Assembly (NCBI RefSeq): GCF_009735685.1
Contig: NZ_WHPN01000291.1
Span: 1-44,034 of the forward strand
Direction of reading: 5' to 3'
DNA length: 44,034 bases
From: Streptomyces lycii
GTDB lineage: Bacteria; Actinomycetota; Actinomycetes; Streptomycetales; Streptomycetaceae
The position numbers and the translations under genes are program-made. Below are positions 9,518 to 17,207 of the stretch, piece after piece (the first letter of the stretch is position 1; every line of letters starts with the position of its first letter). Under the pieces are notes generated by a model. The model ran no database searches and was not told the DNA's origin. It worked only from the letters and a program-made list of their open reading frames with translations.

Positions 9518-10501
9518 ATGGAGCGTGTCGCACGCGCTCTCTGGCTCCGTTCACCCGGTTGCGCCGAGATCCGTGACGTGACGCTGCCGGAGCCCGGCGC
9601 GGACGACGTCGTGGTGCGCGCGCTGTGCTCCGGGGTGAGCCGGGGCACGGAGAGCCTGGTGTTCCGCGGCGCGGTGCCGCGCAGTCAGCACGGGCTGATG
9701 CGGGCGCCGTTCCAGGAGGGCGACTTCCCGGCGCCGGTGAAGTACGGCTATCTGAGCGTCGGCGTGGTCGAGGAGGGCCCCGCGCGGCTCGCCGGCCGCA
9801 CCGTGTTCTGCCTGTATCCGCACCAGAGCCGGTACGTCGTCCCGGCGGCTGCCGTGACCCCGGTGCCGGACTCCGTGCCCGCCGGGCGGGCCGTGCTGGC
9901 CGGGACGGTGGAGACCGCGGTGAACGCGCTGTGGGACGCCGCGCCGCTGGTCGGGGACCGGATCGCGGTCGTCGGCGGCGGCATGGTCGGCGCGTCCGTG
10001 GCCGCGCTGCTCGCCCGCTTTCCGGGGGTACGCCTGCAACTCGTCGACTCCGATCCGGCGCGTGCCCGGGTCGCCGCGGCGCTCGGCGTGGACTTCACGC
10101 TCCCCGGGGACGCGCTCGACGGCTGCGACCTCGTCGTGCACGCCAGCGCCTCCGAGGCCGGGCTCACCCGTGCGCTGGAACTCCTCGCCCCGGAGGGCAC
10201 GGTGCTGGAACTGAGCTGGTACGGCGACCGGCGGGTGGCTGTACCGCTCGGCGAGGTCTTCCACTCCCGGCGGCTGGTGCTGCGCGGCAGCCAGGTCGGC
10301 ACGGTGTCCCCGGCCCGCGCCGCCCGCCGTTCCTACGCCGACCGGCTCGCGCTCTCCCTCGACCTGCTCGCGGACCCGGCCTTCGACGCCCTGGTCACCG
10401 GCGAGTGCGCGTTCGAGGAACTGCCGTCCGTGCTGCCCCGGATAGCCTCCGGGGATCTGCCCGGGCTGTGTCACCGCGTCCGGTACGACGCCGCTCCGTA
10501 G
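9518..10501 (+). CDS. MDR-superfamily (zinc alcohol dehydrogenase-like) oxidoreductase
   Basis: This 327-residue protein starts at ATG 9518 with AGGAGGG five bases upstream. It has an N-terminal GroES-like domain and a Rossmann domain with [12 protein letters not shown] (about residues 150-161) for NAD(P). The usual catalytic-zinc motif is altered to CSGVSRGTE (about 37-45), similar to the BchC-like branch of medium-chain dehydrogenases; the structural four-Cys zinc lobe is absent. It is the first plus-strand gene of the putative pterin cluster and leads, across a repeat-filled spacer, to the PTPS homologue. It probably oxidises or reduces an alcohol/carbonyl on the cluster product, but the substrate is unknown. 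Confidence 0.85.
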   Translation: MERVARALWLRSPGCAEIRDVTLPEPGADDVVVRALCSGVSRGTESLVFRGAVPRSQHGLMRAPFQEGDFPAPVKYGYLSVGVVEEGPARLAGRTVFCLYPHQSRYVVPAAAVTPVPDSVPAGRAVLAGTVETAVNALWDAAPLVGDRIAVVGGGMVGASVAALLARFPGVRLQLVDSDPARARVAAALGVDFTLPGDALDGCDLVVHASASEAGLTRALELLAPEGTVLELSWYGDRRVAVPLGEVFHSRRLVLRGSQVGTVSPARAARRSYADRLALSLDLLADPAFDALVTGECAFEELPSVLPRIASGDLPGLCHRVRYDAAP

Positions 10502-10943
10502 GCTCGGGAGCAGGCGCCCGGCGCTCCGCGGTGAACGCCGGGGGCGCACCGGCCGTACTCAACGCCGTCGACGGGAACCACGATCCCCACACGTCGGAAC
10601 CGCGTCGGAACCAGGTCGAAGTCCACGCCAAGTCCAGGTCGAAGTCCAGGTCGGAATCCACGCCGAAGTCCACGCCGGATCCGGTATCGAACGCCATGCC
10701 GGACCGAGCGGGACCCCGGCTCGGGTCCGGGTCCGGGTCCGGTCCGGATCGAGTCCGTTGCGGCTCCGGGTCCATTGCGGCCTCGGGTCCGTTGCGGCTC
10801 CGGCCCGGGACCGGGGCGCGGGCTCGGCCCGGGCTCCGGCTCGGGACCGGGGCGCGGGCTCGGCCCGGGCTCCGGCTCGGGACCGGGGCGCGGGCTCCGG
10901 CTCGGGGCCGCGTCGGATCTGCTGCGAACCAGGAGGCCATCAG
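10502..10943. other. 441-bp repeat-rich spacer
   Basis: The spacer lies between the dehydrogenase and the PTPS homologue. It holds degenerate GAAGTCCA-type repeats (about 10616-10675), GGGTCC runs, and a 36-bp tandem array. A frame stays open across the array into PTPS, but the PTPS start is fixed by AGGAGG at 10931-10936, so I treat this as noncoding. Confidence 0.6.
10796..10903. repeat. 36-bp tandem repeat, three copies
   Basis: Units start at 10796, 10832 and 10868 with GGCTCCGGCTCGGGACC-like sequence; the first two are nearly identical and the third diverges at its end. The unit length is a multiple of three, so an open frame is kept by chance or by history. Confidence 0.8.
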
Positions 10944-11342
10944 TTGTTCAGCGTCACCGTCCGCGAGCACCTCATGATCGCGCACAGCTTCCGCGGCGAG
11001 GTCTTCGGGCCCGCCCAGCGCCTGCACGGGGCGACGTTCCTCGTGGACGCCACCTTCCGCAGGCCCGAGCTGGACTCCGACAACATCGTCGTCGACATCG
11101 GGCTGGCCACCCGTGAACTCAACGCCGTGGTGTCGCGGTTCAACTACCGGAACCTCGACGACGAGGCCGAGTTCGAGGGCGTCAACACCTCGACGGAGTA
11201 TCTGGCCAGGGTCATCGCCGACCGGCTGGCCGACCGGGTGGAATCCGGGGCGCTCGGCGAGGGGGCGCGCGGCCTGGCCGGCATCACCGTCACCCTGCAC
11301 GAGTCGCACATCGCCTGGGCGAGTTACGAGCGGACGCTGTGA
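10944..11342 (+). CDS. 6-pyruvoyltetrahydropterin synthase (PTPS/QueD) homologue lacking key catalytic residues
   Basis: This 132-residue T-fold protein starts at TTG 10944, seven bases after AGGAGG. The family pattern is clear: IAHSFRG near residue 14, LHGATF near 27-32, and a C-terminal pterin-binding [11 protein letters not shown]. In active PTPS/QueD enzymes the middle motif is C-x-x-L-H-G-H. Here the Cys position is Ala and the second zinc His is Ala, so one of the three zinc ligands and the catalytic Cys are gone. From memory, the S. coelicolor homologue SCO6650 was found by crystallography to be a zinc-free T-fold hexamer without PTPS activity. It may bind a pterin or pyrimidine and do different chemistry. 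Its stop overlaps the next start by 4 bp. Confidence 0.88.
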   Translation: MFSVTVREHLMIAHSFRGEVFGPAQRLHGATFLVDATFRRPELDSDNIVVDIGLATRELNAVVSRFNYRNLDDEAEFEGVNTSTEYLARVIADRLADRVESGALGEGARGLAGITVTLHESHIAWASYERTL

Positions 11343-13006
11343 ACGGCCATGACTCCGGGGCGGTGCGCGGACGACGCGCCGGGCGCGGCGTACCGGACGC
11401 CGTGGCCGCGACGCCCGGAGACTTCCCGCACGACGGCGCGACGCCCGGAGGCTCCCGGCAGGACGGCGCGACGCACGAGCACCCGGCACACGACCGCCCG
11501 GAGCGCGACCGCCCGGCAGGCGACCGCCCGGAGCGGAACCGTCCGGCAGACGACCGTCCGGAGCGCGACCGCCCCGAACGCGACCGTCCGTTGCCCGAAC
11601 CCCCGAAACAAGCACGACCGGCACACGAACGCCCCGCACACGAACGACCGGTGGGCGCCCACCCGGCGCCCGAACGACCGGCGCCCGAAAGGCCCGTGTC
11701 CGTGAGGCCCGTGCCCGAAAGGCCCGTACACGAGCGACCGGCGCCCGAACGATCCCCTCGCGAACGCCCCGTGAGCGCCGGCCCGGTGCGTGCCCGCTCG
11801 GTGCGCGTCGTGATGCCCGGCGGCGTCGGCGACACGGCCGCGCCCAGCGGTGGCAACACCTACGACCGCAGGGTCTGCCGCGAGCTGCTGCGGGCCGGCT
11901 GGCAGGTCGAGGAGCACGCCGTCGACGGCGACTGGCCGCACCCCGGCGGCGACGCGCGTGCCGAACTGGCCCGGATCCTCGCGGCCTCGGCGGACGGCTC
12001 GGTCGTCCTGCTGGACGGGCTCGTCGCCTGCGGCGTGCCCGACATCGTGGTCCCCGAGGCCGGTCGGCTGCGTATCGCGGTGCTGGTGCATCTGCCCCTG
12101 GCCGACGAGACGGGGCTCGCCCCGGACACCGCGGCGGTGCTCGACGTACGGGAACGGCGGACCCTGCGGGCCGTGGACGCCGTCGTCGCCACCGGGGAGT
12201 GGGCGGCGCGGCGGCTCGTGGAGCACCACGGGCTCGCGCCGTACCGGGTCCACACCGCGGCTCCCGGGGTCGACCCCGCGCCCCTCGCGACCGGCAGCGC
12301 GCCCGGTGCCGGGCCCCGGCTGCTGTGCGTCGCGTCGGTCACCCCGCGCAAGGGCCAGCACCGGCTGGTCGAGGCGCTGGCGGAACTGACAGGACCGGCA
12401 GGACCGGCACGACCGGCACGACCGGCACGACCGGCAGGACCGGCACAACCTGCGGAACTGGCGGAATCCGCGGAATCAGCAGGCCTGGCGGGATTGACGG
12501 AACCGACGGACACCAAGTGGCGCTGTGACTGCGCGGGCGGGCTCGGCCAGAACCCGGGTTACGTCGCCCGGGTCCGCAGGCTGATCGCGGAGCGCGGGCT
12601 GGGCGACCGGTTCCGGCTCACCGGACCGCTGGTGGGTGCGGACCTCGACGCCCGCTACGCCGGCGCGGACCTGCTGCTGCTCGCCTCGTCCGCCGAGACG
12701 TACGGCATGGCGGTCACCGAAGCACTCGCGCGCGGCGTTCCCGTGCTGGCGACCGCGGTCGGCGGCGTTCCGGAGGCCGTCGGCCGCGCGCCCGACGGCA
12801 CCGTACCCGGTCTGCTCGTACCGCCCGGTGATCAGGCGGCGCTGACCGGGGCGCTGCGCCGCTGGCTCACCGATCCCTGCCTGCGCGACCGCACGCGGGC
12901 GGCGGCCAGGGCCCGGCGCACCGTGCTGGCCGGGTGGGACACCACCGCGCGGGAGCTGGCCGGGGCGCTCGACCACCTGCTGCGAGTTCCCCGGAGGACC
13001 GCGTGA
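11339..13006 (+). CDS. GT4-family glycosyltransferase with low-complexity inserts
   Basis: This 555-residue protein starts at GTG 11339, overlapping the PTPS stop by 4 bp (translational coupling). Residues about 15-150 are a charged repeat tail rich in PERDRP/HERP-like units. The GT-B glycosyltransferase proper begins at [10 protein letters not shown] (about 157), with the glycine-rich acceptor loop SGGNTYDR. It ends with a Rossmann donor domain: [33 protein letters not shown] (donor-binding Glu) and GGVPEAV. A second low-complexity insert of about 40 residues (about 350-391, repeated PARPA units) sits in the donor domain. It would glycosylate the cluster product from an NDP-sugar; donor and acceptor are unknown. 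The tail and insert look like recent in-frame expansions. Confidence 0.88.
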   Translation: MNGHDSGAVRGRRAGRGVPDAVAATPGDFPHDGATPGGSRQDGATHEHPAHDRPERDRPAGDRPERNRPADDRPERDRPERDRPLPEPPKQARPAHERPAHERPVGAHPAPERPAPERPVSVRPVPERPVHERPAPERSPRERPVSAGPVRARSVRVVMPGGVGDTAAPSGGNTYDRRVCRELLRAGWQVEEHAVDGDWPHPGGDARAELARILAASADGSVVLLDGLVACGVPDIVVPEAGRLRIAVLVHLPLADETGLAPDTAAVLDVRERRTLRAVDAVVATGEWAARRLVEHHGLAPYRVHTAAPGVDPAPLATGSAPGAGPRLLCVASVTPRKGQHRLVEALAELTGPAGPARPARPARPAGPAQPAELAESAESAGLAGLTEPTDTKWRCDCAGGLGQNPGYVARVRRLIAERGLGDRFRLTGPLVGADLDARYAGADLLLLASSAETYGMAVTEALARGVPVLATAVGGVPEAVGRAPDGTVPGLLVPPGDQAALTGALRRWLTDPCLRDRTRAAARARRTVLAGWDTTARELAGALDHLLRVPRRTA

Positions 13007-14145
13007 CGACGACCGAACGAACCCGGTACGCCCCCGAGTGGCTGGCGCTGCGCGAGGGCGCCGACGCCACCGCACGCGCCGGCGCGCTCCTGGAGCCGCT
13101 GCGGCGCCAACTGACGGCCGGGGCGGCGGGTCCGGCGCAGGAAGACATGGTGCTGGTGATCCGCGACCTGGGTTGCGGTACCGGTTCCATGGGCCGCTGG
13201 CTCGCCCCCCGGCTGCCCGGGCCGCAGCACTGGGTGCTGCACGACCACGACCCCGGGCTGCTGCTGCGGGCCGTCGCCGGGATCCCGTGCGCGGCGGAGG
13301 ACGGCAGCCGCGTCACGGTCGCCACCGAACGCGGTGACGTCGGGCGGCTGACGGCGGACGCGCTCGCCGGCACCTCACTGGTGACCGCCTCCGCCCTGCT
13401 GGACCTGCTCACCCGCGAGGAACTGGACACCCTCGCCGCGGCCTGCGCCGGGGCGGGCTGTCCGGCGCTGCTGGCGCTGTCGGTGACGGGCCGTGTCGAA
13501 CTGGGTCCCGCCGACCCGATGGACGCGGAGATCGCCGCGGCGTTCAACGCGCACCAGCGCCGCATCGAGAACGGCCGGCAGCTGCTCGGCCCGGACGCCG
13601 TGGGCGCGGCCTCGGTGGCCTTCGCCCGGCACGGCATGATCGTCACGGCTCACGCCAGCCCCTGGCGGCTGGGCCCGGACGACGACGGACCGGTCAGCCC
13701 GGACAACCCGGATGGACCAGATGGACCGGACGGGCCGGAGAGCGACGGGCTGGAAGGCAACGCGCCGGAGAGCCACGGGCCGGAAGGCAACGGCCCGGGA
13801 AGGCACGGGCCGGAAGGCAACGGCCCGGGGAGCGACGGACCGGGGAGCGAAGGACCGGGGAGCGAAGGACCGGGGAGCGACGGGCTGGAGCTTGCCGCGG
13901 AGTGGCTGCGAGGCTGGGTCGGCGCGGCCGCCGAACAGCGGCCCGAGCTGGCGGACCGGGCGGAGGCGTATCTGCGGAACCGGCTCGCGCAGTGCGAGGC
14001 GGGCACGTTGCGGGTGGTGGTGCACCACAGCGACGTACTGGCGCTGCCGGTGCCGGTGCCGGGCGGTGCGGCTCGGTCGGGGGACCGGGCGGCTCGCGGC
14101 GCCGCGGCCGGCGCCCGGGGCGGTTCCGCCGGCGGCGTCTCGTGA
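13003..14145 (+). CDS. Class I SAM-dependent methyltransferase
   Basis: This 380-residue protein starts at GTG 13003, overlapping the glycosyltransferase stop by 4 bp and preceded by GGAGG. Motif I is DLGCGTGSMGRWLA (about residues 53-66), followed by an acidic loop HDHDPG. The fold runs to about residue 225. A stretch of about 70 residues (about 225-296) then consists of Gly/Pro/Glu/Ser/Asp repeats such as GPEGNGPG and GSEGPGSEGPG, before a helical C-terminus that ends in a Gly/Ala-rich tail. The methyl acceptor is unknown; tight coupling to PTPS and the glycosyltransferase implies it acts on the same molecule. Confidence 0.82.
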   Translation: MTTTERTRYAPEWLALREGADATARAGALLEPLRRQLTAGAAGPAQEDMVLVIRDLGCGTGSMGRWLAPRLPGPQHWVLHDHDPGLLLRAVAGIPCAAEDGSRVTVATERGDVGRLTADALAGTSLVTASALLDLLTREELDTLAAACAGAGCPALLALSVTGRVELGPADPMDAEIAAAFNAHQRRIENGRQLLGPDAVGAASVAFARHGMIVTAHASPWRLGPDDDGPVSPDNPDGPDGPDGPESDGLEGNAPESHGPEGNGPGRHGPEGNGPGSDGPGSEGPGSEGPGSDGLELAAEWLRGWVGAAAEQRPELADRAEAYLRNRLAQCEAGTLRVVVHHSDVLALPVPVPGGAARSGDRAARGAAAGARGGSAGGVS

Positions 14146-16340
14146 TCGTGCGGGCGGTGCGGGGCCGCCTCGGTGTGCTCGCGGGCGCGGCCGTGCTGGC
14201 GGGGCTGCTGTGGTGGCAGGGCACCGGCGCGTTCCTCGACGGGCTGCGCGGGATCGACGGTCCCACGCTGCTGACGGCGCTCGGGATCGGGCTGCTCACC
14301 ACGGTGTTCAGCGCCTGGCGCTGGCGCCTGGTGGCCCGGGCGCTGAGCGTCCGGCTGCCGCTGGGCCGGGCCGTCGCCGACTACTACCGCTCGCTGTTCC
14401 TGAACGCGGCCCTGCCCGGCGGTGTCCTCGGCGACGTGCACCGTGCCGTACGGCACGGGAGGAGCACCGGTGACGTGGGACTCGGTGTCCGAGCCGTCGT
14501 GCTGGAACGGTGCGCGGGGCAGGGAGTGCTGCTCGCCGCGGGTACGGCCCTGCTGATCGCGCGGCCGACCCCGGCGCTGGCCGAGGCCGGGCGCGCCGCG
14601 GGGCGGATCGCCACGACACCGGGAGCCGTCACCGTCCTCGTCGCGGCCGCCGTGCTCACCGCGGCGGCCGCCGTGAGGCTGCGCCGCGCCCCCGGCGGCT
14701 CCCGGGGGCGCCGCGCGGTGCGCGCCACGCTGTCCGAGGCTCGGCGGGCCCTGTTCGCGCGCGGCAGTTGGCCCGGGGTGCTGCTGTCCTCCGTCGTGGT
14801 GCTGGCCGGGCATCTGGGCATGTTCCTGCTGGCCGCCCGGGCCGCCGGGGCGACGGCACCGGCGGCCGAACTGCTGCCGCTGATGGTGCTGGCGCTGCTG
14901 GCCATGGCGCTGCCGCTGAACGTCGCGGGCTGGGGACCCCGGGAGGGCGTCACGGCCTGGGCGTTCGGCGCCGCGGGCCTGGGCGCCGCGCAGGGGCTGA
15001 CCGTCGCCGTCGTCTACGGGCTGCTGGCGTTCGCCGCCAGCCTGCCGGGCGCCGGCGTCCTCACCGGGCAGTGGCTCGCCGGGCTACGGCGCCGACCCGC
15101 CCGCAGCGGCGGCACGGTGCCCGGAGAGGTCGAACTCGAAGAGGGTGTCCTCGCCGAGGACGGTGCGCCGCACCGGCGGACGGAGCGCGTCGCGCAGCAC
15201 GTCGGGGCCGGGGAAGCGGATCCCCGGCACGCCGTCGCCGACGACGAGGGGCGCCACCGTGACGTACAGCCGGTCCAGCGCGCCCGCGTGCAGGAACCGG
15301 GAGACGGTGACGCCGCCGCCCTCGACCAGGACCCGGCCCAGGCCGCGCCGCGCCAGCTCGCCGAGCAGCCGGTGCGGGGCGAACGCCCGTACGTCCGGCA
15401 GCACCAGCACCTCGACGCGGCCGCCACCTTCGCCGCCGGGGACGGACGGTCCGCTGCCGACACCGGAACCCGGCACCTCACCGCCGGAACCGGAGCCGAA
15501 CACCTCACCGCCGGAACCCGAGCTGATCACCTCACCGCCGGAGAAGGGCACCCCACCGCCGAACCCGGACCCGGACCCGGACCCGGGCTCGCGGCCGGCG
15601 TCCTCGGCCCCCTGCCCCTCACCGGACACGGCCGGCCCGCCCCCGCCGTCGCCGGGGCCCACCATCCACAGGGTGTGGGCGGCGCCGTCCGTGAACAGCC
15701 GGTGCCCCGGCGGGACCCTGCGGTGCGGATCGAGGACGACGCGCACCGGGTCGGCGCCCGTACAGGCACGGACCGTCAGCCGGGGATCGTCGGCGACGGC
15801 GGTCCCGGCGCCGACCAGCACCGCATCGCACAGCGCGCGCAGACGGTGCAGATGATCGCGGTCCTCCTCGCCCGTCACGTAGTCGGAATCGCCCGTGCGG
15901 GTCGCGATGAAGCCGTCCACGCTCTGCCCCAGCTGGGCCACGGCGACGCGCGGCCCGGCCAGGCACAGCGGCAGGTAGCGGTCCGCGAGGTCCCGGGCCC
16001 CGGCGGAGGCGTCCTGCCGCCACCGGTACCGGCCGTCGTCACCCCGCTCCAGTCCGGCGGCCCGGGCGTCCGCCTCCGTACGGACGCCGCGCAGCCGCTC
16101 CCAGGCGGCCGGCGCGTCGAGCGCCCCGCCACCGGAGCCCGCGGCGCGGCCGGTACCGGTCACCGTGCCGCCCGGCCGGTGTCCGGTGCCGCCCGGCCGG
16201 TGTCCGGTGCCGCCCGGCCGGTGTCCGCGTCCAGCAGTTCCACATACGCGGCGAAGCATTCCGTGAGACCGGCGAGCAATTCCCTTCCCTTGTCCGCCGA
16301 CGCCGCCGAAGGGCAGCCGATCACACCGGAGTCGGTGTAG
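14142..16340 (+). CDS. AglD/lysylphosphatidylglycerol-synthase-TM-like (UPF0104) membrane protein, frame open far past its conserved end
   Basis: Start GTG 14142 overlaps the methyltransferase stop by 4 bp. The first roughly 315 codons encode a multi-pass membrane protein of the LPG-synthase-TM/AglD family, with GLLTTVFSAWRWRLVARAL, the conserved LFLNAALPGGVLGDVHRAVR and a final LTGQWLAGL. Such proteins are proposed lipid or glycolipid flippases or transferases. Homology ends near 15090, but no in-frame stop comes until 16340, so the frame runs antisense through the whole reductase gene and the 3' part of the amidohydrolase gene. Either a stop codon was lost and a roughly 415-residue antisense tail is made, or transcription or translation is ended in another way. 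The membrane domain is certain; the true C-terminus is not. Confidence 0.7.
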   Translation: MIVRAVRGRLGVLAGAAVLAGLLWWQGTGAFLDGLRGIDGPTLLTALGIGLLTTVFSAWRWRLVARALSVRLPLGRAVADYYRSLFLNAALPGGVLGDVHRAVRHGRSTGDVGLGVRAVVLERCAGQGVLLAAGTALLIARPTPALAEAGRAAGRIATTPGAVTVLVAAAVLTAAAAVRLRRAPGGSRGRRAVRATLSEARRALFARGSWPGVLLSSVVVLAGHLGMFLLAARAAGATAPAAELLPLMVLALLAMALPLNVAGWGPREGVTAWAFGAAGLGAAQGLTVAVVYGLLAFAASLPGAGVLTGQWLAGLRRRPARSGGTVPGEVELEEGVLAEDGAPHRRTERVAQHVGAGEADPRHAVADDEGRHRDVQPVQRARVQEPGDGDAAALDQDPAQAAPRQLAEQPVRGERPYVRQHQHLDAAATFAAGDGRSAADTGTRHLTAGTGAEHLTAGTRADHLTAGEGHPTAEPGPGPGPGLAAGVLGPLPLTGHGRPAPAVAGAHHPQGVGGAVREQPVPRRDPAVRIEDDAHRVGARTGTDRQPGIVGDGGPGADQHRIAQRAQTVQMIAVLLARHVVGIARAGRDEAVHALPQLGHGDARPGQAQRQVAVREVPGPGGGVLPPPVPAVVTPLQSGGPGVRLRTDAAQPLPGGRRVERPATGARGAAGTGHRAARPVSGAARPVSGAARPVSASSSSTYAAKHSVRPASNSLPLSADAAEGQPITPESV
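15084..16163 (-). CDS. RibD C-terminal-type (DHFR-fold) pyrimidine reductase
   Basis: This 359-residue protein starts at GTG 16163, overlapping the amidohydrolase stop by 4 bp. The DHFR-like reductase domain is recognisable from VAQLGQSVDGFIA, DAVLVGAGTAVADDPRLTVR, DPVRVVLDPHRRVPP and GLGRVLVEGGGVTVSRFL. The RibD zinc deaminase domain is absent. This is therefore a stand-alone reductase like archaeal ArfC/fungal Rib7, which reduce 2,5-diamino-6-ribosylamino-pyrimidinone phosphate before deamination. The N-terminal 60 residues are not recognised. About 80 residues of Gly/Ser/Glu repeats (GGEVFGSGSGGEVPGSG) interrupt the domain at about 168-248. Convergent overlap with the membrane-protein frame is discussed there. 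Confidence 0.85.
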   Translation of the reverse strand: MTGTGRAAGSGGGALDAPAAWERLRGVRTEADARAAGLERGDDGRYRWRQDASAGARDLADRYLPLCLAGPRVAVAQLGQSVDGFIATRTGDSDYVTGEEDRDHLHRLRALCDAVLVGAGTAVADDPRLTVRACTGADPVRVVLDPHRRVPPGHRLFTDGAAHTLWMVGPGDGGGGPAVSGEGQGAEDAGREPGSGSGSGFGGGVPFSGGEVISSGSGGEVFGSGSGGEVPGSGVGSGPSVPGGEGGGRVEVLVLPDVRAFAPHRLLGELARRGLGRVLVEGGGVTVSRFLHAGALDRLYVTVAPLVVGDGVPGIRFPGPDVLRDALRPPVRRTVLGEDTLFEFDLSGHRAAAAGGSAP

Positions 16341-16960
16341 CCGCGCATACCGAGAGTGAGCAGATGTTTCCGGTCGTCGGCGATCCAGTCCGAGGCCTCA
16401 TAACCGGGGAGGACAAGTTCCGGATGGTCGTGCAGAAGGATCGAGGTCTCGACTTCGCCCGCGTGCATGTCGCGGTACGACGGGGTCAGCACACCGGCCC
16501 GCTTCCGCGCCGCGTCCCAGTCCCCCGGTCCCGGGAAGAGAGCCGTGCGGGTGCCGGTTCCGGCGGATTCCTGAACGACGTTGCGCAGCACGTAGTTTCC
16601 GCCGTGCCCATTGACCAGGACCAGGCCGCGGACGCCGGAGCGGCGCAGCGAGGCGGCGATGTCACCGACGACGGCGTGCAGCGTGGCGGCCGAGATGCTG
16701 ACGGTGCCGGGCCAGTCCTCGTGCTCGTGCGAGCAGGAGACGGTGAGCGGCGGCAGCAGCTGGACGGGATACGCGGCGGCGAGCCCGCGCGCCACGGAAC
16801 AGGCGATCAGCGTGTCGGTGACCAGCGGCAGGTACGGGCCGTGCTGCTCCAGGCTGCCGACCGGGAGGACGGCGATCCGGGCCCCGGCGGCGCGCACGTC
16901 CTCCGTGGTGTCGGCCGGCAGCACCGCGGGCGCCGGACGTCGTATGTCGGAATCCGCCAT
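16160..16960 (-). CDS. Creatininase-family amidohydrolase, candidate ArfB-like formamide hydrolase
   Basis: This 266-residue protein has the creatininase-family metal site: GSLEQHGPYLPLVTD (Glu38, His40, Asp49), VNGHGGN (His119) and MHAGEVETS (Glu169). Family members include creatininase, MftE and archaeal ArfB, which removes the formyl group from FAPy. Its position beside a FAPy-type cyclohydrolase (divergent) and a pyrimidine reductase (4-bp overlap downstream) favours the ArfB-like role. No mycofactocin genes are in the window, which argues against MftE. The C-terminus ends in three copies of DTGRAAP encoded by a 21-bp tandem repeat. The leader just upstream is a purine-rich 10-bp repeat on the coding strand. 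Confidence 0.87.
   Translation of the reverse strand: MADSDIRRPAPAVLPADTTEDVRAAGARIAVLPVGSLEQHGPYLPLVTDTLIACSVARGLAAAYPVQLLPPLTVSCSHEHEDWPGTVSISAATLHAVVGDIAASLRRSGVRGLVLVNGHGGNYVLRNVVQESAGTGTRTALFPGPGDWDAARKRAGVLTPSYRDMHAGEVETSILLHDHPELVLPGYEASDWIADDRKHLLTLGMRGYTDSGVIGCPSAASADKGRELLAGLTECFAAYVELLDADTGRAAPDTGRAAPDTGRAAR
16165..16227. repeat. 21-bp perfect tandem repeat, three copies, inside two genes' junction
   Basis: GTGCCGCCCGGCCGGTGTCC plus one base repeats three times without mismatch. It encodes the DTGRAAP repeats at the amidohydrolase C-terminus and lies directly before the GTG start of the reductase. Confidence 0.9.
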
Positions 16961-16980
16961 GCCGTGCGGCCTCTTCTCTC

Positions 16981-17040
16981 GTGCTCTCTCGTGCTCTCTC
17001 GCGCTCTCTCGTGCTTTTCCGTGCTCTTTCGTTCTCTCTC
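16981..17040. repeat. 10-bp polypyrimidine tandem repeat, six copies
   Basis: GTGCTCTCTC-like decamers begin at 16981, 16991, 17001, 17011, 17021 and 17031. On the minus strand they form a GAGAGAGCAC leader 20-80 bases before the amidohydrolase start, with several weak Shine-Dalgarno-like GAGAG runs in helical phase. They lie in the 247-bp divergent spacer shared with the cyclohydrolase. Confidence 0.8.
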
Positions 17041-17207
17041 GCCCTGTCCCGTTCCGCCGACGCGCCCGGCGATGCCGTCCGCCGCGCGGCCCGGAGACGG
17101 ACGCACATGCTACGCGGCCCCTTCCGCGGCCACCGGCCGAACGCCACCATCACGCAGACCCGTTGCCGCACCCACCGATCTGGAACGAGCGCCGGAGGTT
17201 GCCCGAA

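Noticed and set aside
10758..10943. N-terminal extension of the PTPS homologue through the 36-bp repeats
   Set aside because: AGGAGG at 10931-10936 fits the TTG at 10944, where T-fold homology begins; the upstream part is repeat sequence only.
16160..16960. MftE of a mycofactocin system
   Set aside because: The creatininase family includes MftE, but no mycofactocin precursor, radical SAM or glycosyltransferase partner of that system is here, and the neighbours fit an ArfB-like role.
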